From positions 1-13,956 of the forward strand of contig JAUWBY010000037.1 of assembly GCA_030609605.1 (NCBI GenBank): 13,956 bases of DNA, given 5' to 3'. Below are positions 13,559 to 13,956 of this stretch, piece by piece (the stretch's first letter is position 1; each line of letters opens with the position of its first letter). A program made the position numbers and the translations under genes. The stretch comes from Candidatus Eiseniibacteriota bacterium. Lineage in GTDB: Bacteria; Joyebacterota; Joyebacteria; Joyebacterales; Joyebacteraceae. The notes below the pieces were generated by a model. It was not told the DNA's origin, ran no database searches, and worked only from the letters and a program-made list of their open reading frames with translations.

Positions 13559-13956
13559 TCACCGATACATCGCTTTGATCACCCCCCAGCTGGTGGGCTC
13601 GACCGGGGTTGCACCCCCGTTCAGAAAGAGGAGGTTCTCACCCCAATCGACGGCGAGAATCATGTCGGGATCATTGTCGGCGTCGACATCAAGAAGCTCG
13701 ACGCCGTATGCTCCATCGATAGTACGGAGTGACACCCCCTGCATCATGTCAGGGTTTTCAACAAACTCAAACTCCTGCGGCGTCCCCACGTTCTCGAAGC
13801 ACTCCGGCCACGTATCGTACGAGACACGTACAAGATCCAGGTCTCCATCGGAGTCGACGTCGCCCAGAGCTATCGTTGGGCACGCACCATCAACCTGTGG
13901 AATGCCATCCACCCATCCCACGTATTCATAGGAAGGCGAGGACGCTGTGCCCACAT
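13559..13956 (-). CDS. FG-GAP/VCBS-repeat surface protein, C-terminal part, with SWG-type tail
   Basis: Only the last 132 residues are in the window; the frame is open to the right edge, so the start lies outside and the GTG near 13954 is not a true start. Two Ca2+-binding repeat cores of the FG-GAP/VCBS beta-propeller kind are seen: GDVDSDGDLDLVRV and LLDVDADNDPDMILAVDW, each followed by the typical strand (CFENVGTP; LLFLNGG). The protein ends PVEPTSWGVIKAMYR, matching the end of the protein at 10132-11178, with the same NGG linker before it. Such repeats are typical of integrin-like or lectin-like extracellular proteins. It faces the fibre gene tail to tail across a hairpin. Confidence 0.88.
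   Translation of the reverse strand, partial: VGTASSPSYEYVGWVDGIPQVDGACPTIALGDVDSDGDLDLVRVSYDTWPECFENVGTPQEFEFVENPDMMQGVSLRTIDGAYGVELLDVDADNDPDMILAVDWGENLLFLNGGATPVEPTSWGVIKAMYR

Noticed and set aside
1..13956. CRISPR array, insertion sequence, tRNA or rRNA
   Set aside because: No regularly spaced repeats, transposase motifs with terminal repeats, cloverleaf or rRNA-like stretches were seen by eye; a dedicated tRNA/Rfam scan was not possible.

Overview
The window comes from a GC-rich bacterium. Three things suggest a member of, or a relative of, the Fibrobacteres-Chlorobi-Bacteroidetes / Eisenbacteria-type lineages: large secreted beta-rich proteins, a remnant of a FlgD/type IX-secretion-like C-terminal domain, and a second, unfamiliar conserved C-terminal tail (PVE..SWG.IKA.YR). 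This placement is an inference from protein style; no rRNA or tRNA gene was recognised.

Minus strand, 1-9776: nine genes all read leftwards. The leftmost (1-930) is the N-terminal 310 residues of a malic enzyme cut by the window edge; it is separated from the next gene by 132 bases and probably has its own promoter. The other eight (9776 down to 1063) are tightly packed and look like one operon. In transcription order they are: an alpha-oxoamine synthase of serine palmitoyltransferase / 2-amino-3-ketobutyrate CoA ligase type; a UbiA-type membrane prenyltransferase; a diacylglycerol/sphingosine-kinase-fold lipid kinase; a ThiL-like AIR-synthase-fold kinase; a long-chain acyl-CoA synthetase; a short-chain dehydrogenase; a cobalamin-binding-type radical SAM enzyme; and a small four-helix membrane protein. 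Together they read as a lipid-building pathway, most plausibly for a sphingoid-like or sulfonolipid-like long-chain base. Fatty acid would be activated by the acyl-CoA synthetase, condensed with an amino acid by the oxoamine synthase, reduced by the dehydrogenase, then phosphorylated, prenylated or otherwise decorated. The pathway assignment is inference; the individual families are read from motifs.

Intergenic 9777-10131 is a divergent control region with a possible promoter for the operon and a perfect inverted repeat just upstream of the rightward gene.

Plus strand, 10132-13462: secreted or surface proteins. The first (10132-11178) has a signal peptide, two beta-rich domains and the SWG tail, and ends at a strong intrinsic terminator. 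A 39-codon remnant of a FlgD/type IX-like C-terminal domain (11376-11492) follows. Then comes a secreted trimeric-fibre-like protein (11515-13462) broken into two frames by what looks like one extra C in a CCC run at 12119-12121.

Minus strand, 13559-13956: the C-terminal end of an FG-GAP/VCBS-repeat surface protein that enters from the right and carries the same SWG tail. A long perfect hairpin at 13473-13505 lies between the two convergent genes.
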